From: Zygnema cylindricum | Lineage: Eukaryota > Streptophyta > Zygnematophyceae > Zygnematales > Zygnemataceae | Direction of reading: 5' to 3' | Assembly: GCA_037447655.1 (NCBI GenBank) | Contig: JBBHKE010003360.1 | Location: 108,885 to 172,884, forward strand | DNA length: 64,000 nucleotides | Program-made: the position numbers and the translations under genes | Notes under the pieces: model-generated | What the model was told of the DNA's origin: nothing | What the model saw: only the letters and a program-made list of their open reading frames with translations | Databases searched by the model: none | Shown: positions 1-16,724 of the stretch, piece after piece | Position numbering within the stretch: the stretch's first letter is position 1 | Layout of the letters: the number at the start of each line of letters is the position of its first letter

Positions 1-224
1 GCGACTCATGGAGTTTTTTAGTCAATTAAACTTAGTTTTAGAATAGACTTTTCTTTAATGTCTCATTTGAAGAAAGTGGCTAGTGGTTGAACAAGTGAGT
101 AAATATGACTTTTAGGTAAGCTTTGACTTTTACAAAGCTAGCTAAATAAATAAAAAACACGTTAATTTTTTTTTTGGCGCTGGTTTCCTTCAAAACCTAG
201 AAGACCTCGATTTTTTCCTCACTA

Positions 225-360
225 TATTTAACTGTATTTAACGGTATTTTATTATACTAGATTTAACGGTATCATATTATACTAGATTTAACGGTAGTTT
301 ATTATATTAGATTTAACGGTATTATATTATACTGTATTAGGCTGTATCGAACTGTACTAT
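225..360. repeat. AT-rich minisatellite around a TTTAACGGTAT core
   Basis: Several imperfect copies of a unit of about 25 bp (core TTTAACGGTAT followed by an ATTATACTAGA-like tail) occur in a row. No coding sense was seen. The stretch lies just upstream of the long direct repeat copy A. Confidence 0.7.
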
Positions 361-1158
361 ACTGTATTGAAATTTATACGTTAAAACTGTAATAAACTGT
401 ATTGAACCCATTTAAAGTTATGTCATATCATGTCAAGCTATGTCGGATTATGTCATATTATATTATGGCAATTTAGATTATATTATTTGATGGCAATTTA
501 GATCATATTATACTATGGCAATTTAGATCATATTATTTTATGGCAATTTATGTCAATTTATATCACTCCTTTTTTAGCTCCAGAAGATCCAAAACTTCCT
601 TTGGTCGCGGTTTTTTTTTTAATTGCACAAAAAATAAATAAATCGATCGAAACATTTTCAGTTTCGAATGGATTTTCAGTATAAATGAGTGAACAAGTTG
701 GTGATCGGTGAAAGAAGTTTACTCTGTAATTTCTTTTCAGATAAGATTTTGATTCAAATTAACTGATTTTTTGAGGTACTCAGCGGAGTCTTTATATTAA
801 ATGTTAGATTGACGTAGTTTAGAAACAGTGTGGATGGGTCAACAACTTGTTCTTATTGTGAAATATTAAGGTTGGAGAAAAGTAACATATTTTTAATGTG
901 GAACTTTCATATAAGAAAAAGAACAACCTAAGTAAGGCCGATGAGGGAGCAAATGGTTTGGAAATTGTTGTCAAATCCTAAAAAAATTTGTATAGAATAT
1001 GTTACCTTTTGTGGAAATTGACATTTTACCAGATGGTGAACAGTTGACTGTTTATAACATCTTTTATATATGAACTGTTATTTTTATTTTCCTAAAAAAT
1101 CTCATGATATAAGAGGTTTCATTGCGAAAACGAGATTTTTTCCTCATATGATCTAGGG

Positions 1159-1926
1159 AACACAGTATACAAAGATAGATCAACCTTCCACCCTAAATTC
1201 GTATACTCATTTTTCAATACGAATGGCATTTGCAAAAAAAAAATAGGGAGGATTGTTTGTTTCATGTCAGTTTTTTACGGTTTTTTAGGGTTTAATCTAG
1301 GTGTCATTCCTTAAAAGTTTATTTAGGTCGATAAAGATAACCTTAGGAACCTTCCTGGTTCAACCAGACGCAGCCCTTTGTTTGTGTTTAATTTTTTTCA
1401 CATTGTTTTTTTTTTGTTTAGATTGTTTCCTTTCCGCGTTCGGTTTTTTAGTTTTTCAAGCACCATTGCGAAGGCAGGCGGGATATAAATTTTGAAAAAC
1501 AATAATTTTGGTAGGGATTGGACATTGGGGACCATCGAATAGCCTAATCCTTGATAGACTTTTGGAGACTGAGAGCTCAATTCAAGCAATAGTTCTCACG
1601 GTACAATGTCGGGGAAAGAAACCTAACCCACTCACATCCCATCCCATTGGTGCAAAGTGCTACCGGGTTAAGGTTGGGCCATGCATCCTCCACGTTGACA
1701 TAGGCTTTTAGGCACTGTAACCTAAGAAAACTCAGTTCAAACAGGGCTTTTTAGTTTTGTCTCTCTTGTAAGGCTGAGCTCTTAACTAAGAAGAGACTGT
1801 AACCTCCATTTGCAATCTTGTCTGGTTTTGAACTCTTTCCCACATTAGTCCATTTGGTTGGCTTCCTTTTGCACTGGTCGGTTGTTATAAGTTGTGGTTT
1901 AGGCGTGGAGTAAAGGGGAGGGGAAA
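1159..1926. other. Segment present only in repeat copy A
   Basis: At the matching point of copy B the flanking sequences are joined directly (around 4302/4303). This block is therefore either an insertion into copy A or a deletion from copy B. I recognise no gene in it. Short open frames occur but show no family signature. Confidence 0.55.
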
Positions 1927-2439
1927 CAGGGACAAAATGTAGGAACTAAAGAGTCATTAAGTCTTTTCCCTCGGGTTTGGGTGTATAATGCCTTGGTCTA
2001 TTTGCGAGTTGGTCGAATTTTGACTCATTCGGTTAGGACGGTACAAGTGTCTCAAAGTGGGTCAACCGGGCTCCTTTGGTCAAGAGTCTCCATGAGATTG
2101 ATATGTTTAATTCTCAAGAGCACCTCGTTGTTGCACAAGGAGTGAGAGGGAGGGCTAGTCTCATCTTATATGGGGGTGAGAATAGCGGGTTGGCCCACTA
2201 TCGTCGACCCAAGTCGAAAGATTTAGGAGACTGGGGGACAAGGCTACTCGGATGGGTGATAAAATTTCGCGCCCCCGACTAACCTGAGGACGTCTCAACC
2301 CGGGGGCCTTACTAATGTACTATGGACACAAATCGGGGGACGCAAGAAATGTTAACAACAGTCGGTTGGATGCACCACACTTGCCGCCCATCCCTACATG
2401 GGCACTCATAAGAATGGGCTCGCATCTAGGATGCGATCG

Positions 2440-2600
2440 ACAACGGACTATGATGCGATCGACAAGTACAATTAAATCGATGACTACAATGCAATTGTCA
2501 ACTACAATACAGTCGACAACTATGATGCAATCGGCTACAATTTCAACAATTATGATGCGATCAACGATTACAGTATAATCGACGACTATGATGCGATACG
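2440..2600 (+). repeat. 21-bp minisatellite (ATGATGCGATCGAC-like unit)
   Basis: The tract has imperfect tandem units of about 21 bp with cores such as ATGATGCGATCGAC and AACTACAATACAGTCGAC. Because the period is a multiple of three, it leaves one frame open with a 7-residue Met/Ser/Thr repeat, which I judge to be a by-product. The same array recurs at about 4830-4995 in copy B. Confidence 0.75.
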
Positions 2601-2603
2601 ACT

Positions 2604-3498
2604 AGTGTTGGGTATCGGGTAAATTCATATCGGGATAATTTCGATATTCGATATATCGAATATCGATCGAGCAGACTCCTCGATATATCGTACCGGGACC
2701 AACATAAATTATCGCCATATACATCGCGATATATAGTATTTTTTAAATATAAAATTTTATCATTAGGAAATGCCCTTTGGGAAGTCCAAAGGTATGCAAA
2801 ATTTTTTTTTTCCTTTTTTTGTTTAACCGATTTGATTTGGAAAGTATCGTAACTACACCATTATTAGTGTGGTTTGTGTGTAAACTTCTGGAACGATGTT
2901 ATTGTCGCTAATCCACACTATTATCGATACGGGTTTTATCGTAGTCGTCCCCAGTACGGTGAATAATTGCAAAAAAAAAAAAACGGGATTTTCGAATTTT
3001 TGAATCGAATTTCGAATACTCGAATGTTCTAATTGAAATTTGAATATAACAAAAATATAAAGTTGAATACTTGTGTTATTTGATTTGTGATTACCTGTTT
3101 TTTGGAATTTGCGTCTGTATATCTTCTTTTATTGTTTTTTGGGTTTCGACCAACATTTTATGATAAAGAAAACTTATGCCTTTTAAATCATACTTTTAAA
3201 CTTTTGTTATATTTGTTATGTGACAGTTAGTGTTGAGTTTCAAAATTCACTTTTTCTTTTTTGTGAATTTGTGGGGTTTTCAAATTCTCTATCCTGAACT
3301 TTATTTTTGAATCCACTCTTGATTTTCTTGGTTTCAGGATTGTTTTAAGAGGCAACTGGAATTGGCTCAAGGACAGCCATAAATCCTGTTTTATTTTAAT
3401 TTATTTTATTTTAAACCATATGTTTACCTCGACATTCGATCCGATAAGAAAGTCCACCTACGCTCCCAAGTTATGTCAAATAATGTCAAAATTACATA
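2604..3498. other. Spacer between the two direct-repeat copies, no gene seen
   Basis: The spacer is AT-rich and non-coding on both strands as far as I can read. It holds runs such as TATCGATATTCGATATATCG near 2630-2700. No reverse transcriptase, transposase or splice-bounded coding segment was recognised. Confidence 0.5.
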
Positions 3499-4998
3499 TT
3501 TAAAGTTATGTCATATAATGTCAAGCTATGTCGAATTATGTCATATTATATTATGGCAATTTAGATCATATTATTTTATGGCAATTTAGATCATATTATA
3601 TTATGGCAATTTAGATCATATTATATTATAGCAATTTAGATCATGTTATATTATGGCAATTTAGATCATATTATTTTATGGCAATTTATGTCAATTTATA
3701 TCACTCCTTTTTTAGCTGCTGAAGTTGCAAAACTTCCTTTGGTTGCGGTTTTTTTTTTTTTTGCACAAAAAATAAATAAATCCATCGAAACATTTTCAGT
3801 TTCGAATGGATTTTCAGTATAAATGATTGAACAAGTTGGTGATCGGTGGAAAAAGTTTACTCTGTAATTTCTTTTCAGATAAGATTTCGATTCAAATTAA
3901 CTGATTTTTTGCGGTACTCAGCGTAGTCTTTAAATTGAATGTTCGATTGACGTAGTTTATAAACAGTGTGGATGGGTCAACAACTTGTTTGTATTGTGAA
4001 ATATTAAGGTTGGAGAAATGTAACGTATTTTTAGTGTTGAACTTTCATATAAAAAAAGGAAAAACCAAAGTAAGGCCGATGAGGGAGCAAATGATTTGGA
4101 AATGGTTGTCAAATCCTAAAATTTGTCAAATAGAATATGTTACCTTTTGTGGAAATTGACATTTTACCAGATGATGAACAGTTGACTGTTTATAACATCT
4201 TTTATATATGAACTATTATTTTTATTTTCCTAAAAAACCTCATGATATAAGAGGTTTCATTGCGAAAACGATATTTTTTCCTCATATGATATAGGGAACA
4301 CAAACAGGGACAAAATGCAGGTTAGAGATCATTAAGGTTTTTCCCTCGAGTTTGGGTGTATTAGGCCTCGTTCTATTTGCGAGTAGGTAAAATTTTGACT
4401 CATTTGGTTAGGACGGTACCAAGTGTCTCAAAGTGGGTCAACCGAGCTTCTTTTGGTCAAGAGTCTCCATGAGATTAATATGCTTAATTCTCAAGAGCAC
4501 CTCGTTGTTGCACAGGGAGTGAGAGGGAGGGCTAGCCTCATCTTCTATAAGGGTGAGAATAGCGGGTTGCTCACTTTCGTCGACCCAGGTCGAAGGGTTT
4601 TGGAGACTGAGAGACAAGGCTACTCGGATGGGTGATAATATTTCACGCCCCCGACTAACCTGACGACGTCTCAACCCGGGGACCTTACTAATGTACTATG
4701 AACACAAATCAGGGGGCGCAAGAAACGTTAACAACAGTCGGTTGTATGCACCACACTTGCCGCCCATCCCTACTTGGGCACTCATAAGTTTGGGCTCGCA
4801 TCCGGGATACGATTAACAACGGACTATAATGCGATCAACGCCTATGATGCGATCGACAAGTACAATTAAATCGACGACTACAATGGGTTTGTCAACCACA
4901 ATAAAATCGACAACTATGATGCAATCGGCTACAATTTCAGCAATTATGATGCGATCAACGATTACAGTATAATCGATGACTATGATGCGATACGACTA
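3499..4998 (+). repeat. Long direct repeat, copy B
   Basis: This is the second copy of the repeat at 411-2603. It lacks the 766-bp block, so its two parts meet at about 4302/4303. It ends in a second copy of the 21-bp minisatellite (4830-4995). Divergence from copy A is moderate, with scattered substitutions and small indels. Confidence 0.8.
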
Positions 4999-5565
4999 TG
5001 GTAATAGTTAGGGTTGTTACACTGGCCTACAAAACCCGTTAATTGCCCAGTTGGCGGTATGCAAAGGGTCGAACGTCACGTAAGATGGGTGTCGTCACGT
5101 CGATTGACCATCCGAGGGCACTACTTTGGTTGACCTATATTATGGGTAAGACCTCCAAGGGAAGCAAGCGTGTAATATCATAAGGACCTTTGCCCAACTT
5201 TTACAATCGCTCAAAATTTTCTCAAATCCATACATGACTTAAATTTATCGGTAATTTCCAAAGGCCCGAGTGTTGTTATTGGTATTCATATTCCTTCAGG
5301 GCTTCACAAAGTCATGTAACATAACCAACTAAAAGATAACAGTCCAATAACACCACGCATAATTTTGGAACCATCCATTCATTGCCATAGAATACAATCT
5401 TTGAAATGCTTTTTGAAAAATCATAATTTTGTTTCACCAAACAATCCTCGAACATCCATTTTTTACGAAAAATACTCCCAGTTGCGTTTTTACGGGAAAT
5501 ATGTTTACAGAAAAAACACCTGGTGGTGTTTTTACGAAAATAAAACGCAATAGTAAACTCTATTT

Positions 5566-11218
<5,653 letters not shown>

Positions 11219-11239
11219 GGTGCACCTTGTTTACTTTTT

Positions 11240-11485
11240 TCTTTTAGTTTTTTCGCCTTCAGGTTTACCTTTGTCTTTAGGTTTACCTTTGTCTTTGGGT
11301 CTATCTTTGTTTATACTTTAGGTTTATTTTTGGTTTTAGGCTTATCTTTGCTTTTAGGTTTTCTTTGTATTTAAGTTTTCTTTTGATTTTTCTGCTACCT
11401 TTGCTTCTAGGTTTAACTTTGCCTTTAGTTGACTTTTTGTCTTTAGGTTTATCTTTATTTTTTAGGTTTATCTTTGTTTTCAGGT
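11240..11485. repeat. CTTTAGGTTTACCTTTGT minisatellite at the STEEP1 5' end
   Basis: An 18-bp unit (TTTAGGTTTACCTTTGTC and variants) is repeated about ten times directly upstream of the STEEP1 start codon, so it probably lies in its 5' leader or core promoter. Confidence 0.75.
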
Positions 11486-11817
11486 CAGTATTGTTTCTTC
11501 CTTTTTTTTCTGTCGTCTGACTTCTCTCTTCGTTTAATCACTTTACAATGCTTTACTTAACTTGTTGTTGGTTTACTTTAGTTCATAACATTTAATTTCT
11601 TAATTTGCTATCTTTTTTCATATAGCTTATGGTAGTTTCTTTTACTTCACTTTTAAACATTCTAAGGCTAAAGGAAAGAGTTCTTTAAATCAATTCAGCA
11701 AATGCCAAGCCTTTTAAAAACACTTTGAAAAGGACATAATTAAAAGCAAAAAATACACTCAACTTAGACAAGTATAACCTAAATCTGAAACCTAGCAAGC
11801 TTCTCGTTTCCTATGTT

Positions 11818-11908
11818 AGTTCTAAAAGTGCGGACATTTACAGTAGTTCTAAAAGTGCGGACATTAGTTCTAAAAGTGCGGACATTAGTTCTAAAAGTGC
11901 GGACATTC
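11818..11908. repeat. Four-copy AGTTCTAAAAGTGCGGACAT repeat
   Basis: Four nearly perfect copies of a unit of about 21 bp (AGTTCTAAAAGTGCGGACAT plus T) lie in the intergenic space between the divergent STEEP1 and TRB-like genes. Their near identity suggests recent amplification. Confidence 0.85.
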
Positions 11909-12102
11909 CATACGGATGCCACAAAAATCAAACATTTCGTGCGCACATTTTAAATTTTTTGCGGCCACATGAAATTTTCTTGTAAAACTTCTTTCGCACT
12001 TTTCTGTTGAAAATCGCACGAAATTTCCGCACTTTTCCACATAGGTTTCGTATCTTATCAAAAATGTTTTGGAAACCTTAGTTCCTTCAAATGGCAGCCT
12101 GC

Positions 12103-12347
12103 CACGTGTCAGATTCCTGCACATCTCCCTGTGCGGCTGACGTATTTCTGAGTGATGTCCACGTGGCGTGTTTGAATGAAGGGCCTACGCGGTCTTGCTT
12201 CACGATCAGCTTGACACGTGGTTGCTCACTAGACGACAATGGAAATGAAGAGTCGGACGATTCGCAAGGAGACACGTGTGAAGGATACGTGGCAGTCTCA
12301 CAACGAGGTGAAAAGATTTTCTGATTTATTTATTTTTGTGACACGTG
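12103..12347. promoter_or_regulatory. Array of five G-boxes (CACGTG)
   Basis: CACGTG occurs at 12103, 12160, 12215, 12274 and 12342, so spacing is 57, 55, 59 and 68 bp. ACGTGGC-like sites at about 12286 and 12443 add to the group. CACGTG is the classical plant bZIP/bHLH (ABRE/G-box) site. The array sits between the divergently oriented STEEP1 homologue (start 11218) and TRB-like gene (first seen exon 13907), so it may serve either or both. Expression control by ABA or light is inference only. Confidence 0.7.
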
Positions 12348-13906
12348 GAAGCTTTGCAGAAGAGAGAGAGGCAATGATTCTTGGCAAAAGGTGAGGGAGA
12401 ATGCAGGAAATGACATGATTGGATAAAAAAAAAAAAAATCAAACGTGGCATAATGATTGAATGGAGAATTGTAAACTTGGCAGGATCATAGAAGTGAAAA
12501 GATGGCTTGTACGGAATTTTTTGTCTTGTTAGGGGACATGTCAAAAGACATGAGAAAAAGAATTGGAGCGAAGTCTTGGGATCGGACTCCATAGGATTCC
12601 TTAATCTCTATTTTTTTGGGGTTTTTTAGGGTTTTTTTTTTTTCTCCTTGTACCTACACCATAGCCACCACATGGCTTGTACACCATTGACCACCATTAA
12701 TGTGGTCAACATTTTTCGTGAATTAAGCCTTTTTAACGGATATTCAAAGCGAAATGGTTAAAGTTTTTGTAGAATAAAAGTTAATGTACTAATTTGGGAT
12801 AAATGTAACAATATTAGCAAGAATTAGTAATGGTAACACCAATATAAACCGACATAATCCACACTAATAGTAGAATGTGACGCTCACTATTTTATGTGCA
12901 CGACTCATATATTGACACCAAAAGCTATTGTTGTGTAGACTATCTATGTAGAGAAATTGGTTATGTAGCTAGTGTGGTCATACTTAATGTAGTATAAGTA
13001 GGATGTAGTTTTGTCTACACCTTTATGTATGCAAAATGAATAATGGAGGCATATTTTATAAATTTTAAATTTACGTGGCCTAAAATAATGCGTAGTATTT
13101 AAACATAAATATAAAAATAAATGTTATAGCACATATGCTTAATATGGCCCACAATTTAATAGTTGCCATAGAGGCCATATTGTGCAATGCTTATGATGTA
13201 TTGTTTTGTGCAATATTTTATTTTCTATCCTGATTTTCTTTATTTTTTCATTCATATTTTTCAGGTTTGGTTGTTTAATTACTTTTTCAGGCACTAAATA
13301 CTTTGCTACAATAATAATTATTTGGTTTGGACCATAATTTATCCTTTATTAGTCTCCGCTTTTTTGGCCGATTTAGGAGTATCAAATTGGGGTCCTCTTT
13401 TTCCAAGATGTGATATTGGGTGAGTTAGGGAGAAGGAGAGGAAATGCAAAAGGGAGAGGGAGAGGGAGAGAAAGGGAGAGGGACAGAGAGAAGGTAGGTA
13501 CAAGGACAGAAAGGGCGAGGTTGTCTGTTGAATTTTAGGTTAAGGAGTGATGATGGTTTTGAGGTCAGCTAGAGTTTGAGGTGAGTTAGGTTGGAGAGGG
13601 GCAGAGAGAAAGAAAGGAACAGGGATAGAAAGAGGAAGAGAGTGAGTTTTTATCGTTAAAGAGAAAGCAAAGACGGAGAGGGACAGGGATAGAAAGAAGG
13701 AGAGGGAGTGAGTTTTTTGCATTTGAATTTAATGAGTGTTTTGAGGTGGGTTTTAAAGTTAGAGGTGAGTTAGGGGATAGGCGTGAGAAAGGGAGGGAGA
13801 AGGGAGAGGGATACGGATAGAAAGAGAGAGACAGAGAGAGATTTTGTCTTGTTTGAAGGAGGATGATTGTGAGGTTGAAATTAGGGTTGACTGACTGGAT
13901 CAACAG
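12348..13906. other. Region upstream of the TRB-like gene; no clear exon
   Basis: I looked here for the missing Myb exons of the TRB-like gene and found none. Present are short repeats around TACACCATTGACCACCATTA (12640-12720), AT-rich DNA, and a purine-rich block (13425-13860) containing the donor-like string GTGAGTTAGG three times (about 13419, 13579 and 13763). The stretch before the first (GGGGTCCTCTTTTTCC...TTGG) faintly resembles a decayed Myb-exon end, which I do not claim. Confidence 0.45.
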
Positions 13907-16614
13907 GACAAATGGCGGAATATGAGTGTCGCCTCTGGAGTGAATCCTGGCGCCATAGTTTTGAAGGAGAAGCCGAACAGAGAGGCACGTGCGGCGGCCG
14001 CCGCCGCACGTGTGGCAATAAGTCAAGTGGAAGATGAAGACAGCGGAGGGACAGGCGGCAGGCGCTCAGCAGCACAGCTGGCGATGTGAGGATATTTTTT
14101 TGGTTTTTGGTTTTGTTTTTTGACACGGGAGAAATGATAAAAGGATATAGGATATTTTTACATTATATGACTAATGTATTATGTTTATAACATACTTGTT
14201 TATATATGTATGCTCTCTCTCTCTCTCCCCCTCTTTCTCTCTCTCCCTTTCTCTCTCCCTCTCTCTCTCCCTCCATCCCTCCCTCCCTCCCTCCCTCCCT
14301 CCTTACTCTATTCTTACCTGACTTACGTGGTTTTTGAGGTTTTGAGGAACGATAATATGATATGTTTATCACATATACATATCACTCTCTTACTCACACA
14401 CAATCTCACTCTCACTCTCACACTGACTCTCTCTCTCTCTCTCTCACACACACTAGTTTACTGCTAAAATTTGTTTTATTTACATACCCAAAACAAATTA
14501 GTTTTGGCGGTTCGTGTTGTCATGTATTATATTGTATATTCATCACCTATATTCATCACATATACGTACAACTCTTTCTCTCACTCTTCATTCTCTCTTC
14601 TCTCTCTCACTCTCTCTCCCACTCACACTTTCTCACTCGCTCACTCTTTCTCTCTCTATCTCGCTCACTCCCTCCTTACCTTCCTCCCCCCCTCCCTCCC
14701 TCCCTTCATCTCTCCCTCATAACGTATTAGTATAGGCGGTTTTTGTGGTTTTTAGGTACGATAATATGATAGTGGAAGGGATCGCCCAATTGGAGGAGCC
14801 CGGAGGATCCAATTCCCAATCGATTTGCAAACAAATAGAGGTATTAAAAACTGGTGCGACTTTCTTTTCAGTTTGTTTTGTTTATCATTTGGTTTATTTA
14901 TTTCATTATTTAGTTTGTTTAGCTAAACACAAAAACTGCTTCAACTTCGTTATACTTGAATAAGAAACTCTCTATTTTTTCCTTCACATTTGTAGATCAG
15001 AAAGTCATACTTTCGCTTTATATTTTTGAATAAGCAACTCATGTTTTCACTTGTTATTTATGAAACAAGAAACTCGTGGTTTTGCTGTTGTCATTTTGAG
15101 AAAGCAGCAACTTCTTGTCAAAATAATCTGCTAAAATTTGCAGGTGGATTTATAACGTTTTAGGGTATTTTTAGGCTCCTTTAGGCTTTTTAGGATTTCG
15201 TTAGGAGGTTTTAAGAAGGTGATTTTTTTTAATTCATGTTGAATGAAACACTTAAAACCCTTAAAAACCTTAAAACCCTATAGACCCTCTAAACAATCCC
15301 AAAAATGCCCTCTTAACCCTAAACAAACCCAGCAATGCTGACGCTCTGATTTCTGCAGGAGACTAGTTCAGTTCCGAGTAACTTCAAACGTATTTTGGCG
15401 AGTCGGTTGAAAGCACTAGTTGAGTTTGGAACACTAGTTAAGGTGAGATTTTATTTTCCGATTCCTCTCTCTCGCTCCCTCTATCTTCTCTCGATGGCGC
15501 CTCGCTCTCTCCGTTCACGATCGCCCGCGTCCTGTCGCCTCCCGCTCTTGCTCCTCTCCGCCGATCTCTCTGCCTATTTGATTATTTCTGCCTGTTTGAC
15601 TTTCGGCTTTTTTTTTTTTACTTTTGACGTTTTTGGCTTTTTATGTACTTCAATTGTTTGTTTTCGACATTTGGTATTGTCTCTGAAGAATGCTTGCTTG
15701 CTTGTTCATCAGCTTTAATAAGAATGGCATTGTGGGCATTTGAAAGTTGATGTCTGGAGAGAGGGGGAGAGAGAGGGAGAGGGAGAGGGAGCGAAGGAGG
15801 GAGGGAGAAAGAGAGGGGAGGGAGGGAGATGGAGGGGAGAGAGACGAAAGGGAGAAAGAGAGTGGGAGAGAAGCTTTTTGTTTTTTCCGCTCGAGGTACT
15901 GTCCTTATCAGTTGCTAAGCAGACTGTGAAGATTTCCTGCCGAAAGGATTTTGAAAGATTGTCATAAAATTGCTGCGATGATTGTGACAACTAACCTGGA
16001 GAACTTATATATCCTCACATTCGTTCTTCATTTTTATCATTGATTTTATTACTATTACATTCAAACAGAACTACTATTTTGCTGAACAAGCAGCCCTTTC
16101 TTCCGGTTCTAAAAACTCAAAAAGAACCTTAAACAATCGTTGTATTTGTTTTCAGGTCAAACAAAACTACCGTCTCGCTGAAGAAGCCTCTCTCTCCTCC
16201 GGCTTCCGTCCCGGAAAACGCACTCGTCTCGAACTCGAAGGTCCTGTCCCCGTCCCTCTCTACTCTCCCTCGAGAGAGCGAGAGAGAGACTCCGCGAGAC
16301 CGCTCGGAGGAGGCTCTCGTAGTCGTCAAGACTTGGTATCGTCCAAAAGAGTGAAAATCGAGACCGACGTTTTAAAACAGAAGAAGAAAAACGCAGAGGA
16401 AGCCGCGAGGTTTGCGGCTTTGGCGGTAGCCGAGGCTGAGGCTCTCGCGGCCGAGGCAGAAAGGGCTGCGAGAGAGGCAGAAGAAGCCGAAGCCGAAGCA
16501 GAAGAGAGAGAGGCCGAGGCTGAAGCAGCGGCAGAAGTCGCAGTTGCCGCTTTTCGACCTCCGAAAAAGAGAGGACCTACAGCCGGAAGTACCACAAATA
16601 GCAAAATGAAATGA
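13907..16614 (+). CDS. TRB: TRB/SMH-type telomere-repeat-binding protein, 5' end not found
   Basis: Four exons are visible: 13907-14085, 14756-14840, 15359-15442 and 16156-16614. They join in one frame (268 codons plus TGA at 16612-16614). The first begins DKWRNMSVASG, the diagnostic end of the plant TRB Myb domain, followed by an Ala/Arg-rich linker. Exons 2-4 encode a linker-histone H1/H5 domain: MIVEGIAQLEEPGGSNSQSI, then VPSNFKRILASRLKAL and GTLVKVKQNYRLAEEA. The tail has a basic GKRTR patch, an Ala/Glu coiled coil (AEAEALAAEAERAAREAEEA and more) and PPKKRG. TRB proteins bind telomeric and telobox (AAACCCTA) DNA in the nucleus and recruit telomerase and chromatin factors. The first part of the Myb domain should lie upstream, but I could not see it. 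The gene may have a distant first exon or be 5'-truncated. Confidence 0.88.
14213..14312. repeat. CT-rich microsatellite in TRB intron
   Basis: CTCTCTCTCTCCCC and CCCTCCCTCCCTCCCT runs lie between the H1-linker exon and the next exon. A similar CACTCTCT/CTCC block occupies about 14376-14450 and 14565-14720. Confidence 0.9.
14324..14368 (+). repeat. Echo of the TRB 14756 exon acceptor edge
   Basis: The stretch GTGGTTTTTGAGG...AACGATAATATGATA closely matches the true acceptor edge at about 14735-14771 (GTGGTTTTTAGG then TACGATAATATGATA). It includes an AG|G acceptor-like site. A weaker third copy (GGCGGTTCGTGTTGTCATG, then TATTATATTG) lies at about 14507-14536. All are separated by CT-rich tracts. 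Confidence 0.7.
15150..15330. repeat. Telomere-like repeats inside a TRB intron
   Basis: On the left are TTTTAGGGTATTTTTAGG and related strings. On the right, about 15250-15325, are TTAAAACCCTTAAAAACCTT, AAACCCTA and TTAACCCTAAAC. The two halves are roughly inverted relative to each other and could fold. AAACCCTA is the plant telobox that TRB proteins are known to bind, so self-regulation is conceivable but untested. Confidence 0.55.
15755..15880. repeat. GA-rich low-complexity tract
   Basis: GAGAGAGGGAGAGGGAGAGG-type purine DNA lies in the last intron of the TRB-like gene. Open frames crossing it are compositional artefacts. Confidence 0.9.
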
Positions 16615-16724
16615 CAGTTTCTCTTTTTTGGGTTTCGAGTTTTGGAGAAGGTTTGGGGTTTCGGGTTTCTGGTTTTCGAGTTTCAGAGAAGGTTTCTCCG
16701 ATCTACAACTTCAAAAAAACCTTG

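Larger units (their letters stand above)
411..2603 (+). repeat. Long direct repeat, copy A
   Basis: Positions 411-1158 and 1927-2603 are closely similar, in the same order and orientation, to 3499-4302 and 4303-4998. Shared landmarks are a GTCATATTATATTATGGCAA minisatellite, a TTGATCGGT-like stretch, an AACAGGGACAAAATG junction and the final ATGATGCGATACGACTA. Copy A has about 766 bp (1159-1926) that copy B lacks. The pair could be old LTRs or a segmental duplication; I see no clear TG...CA ends, polypurine tract or retroelement protein between them. Confidence 0.8.

Noticed and set aside
2315-2578. Protein with a 7-residue Met/Ser/Thr repeat
   Set aside because: The frame stays open because the minisatellite period is 21 bp; the repeat is equally present without an open frame in copy B.
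13330-13420. Decayed Myb exon of the TRB-like gene
   Set aside because: A faint resemblance to the end of the Myb domain before a GTGAG donor, too weak to call.
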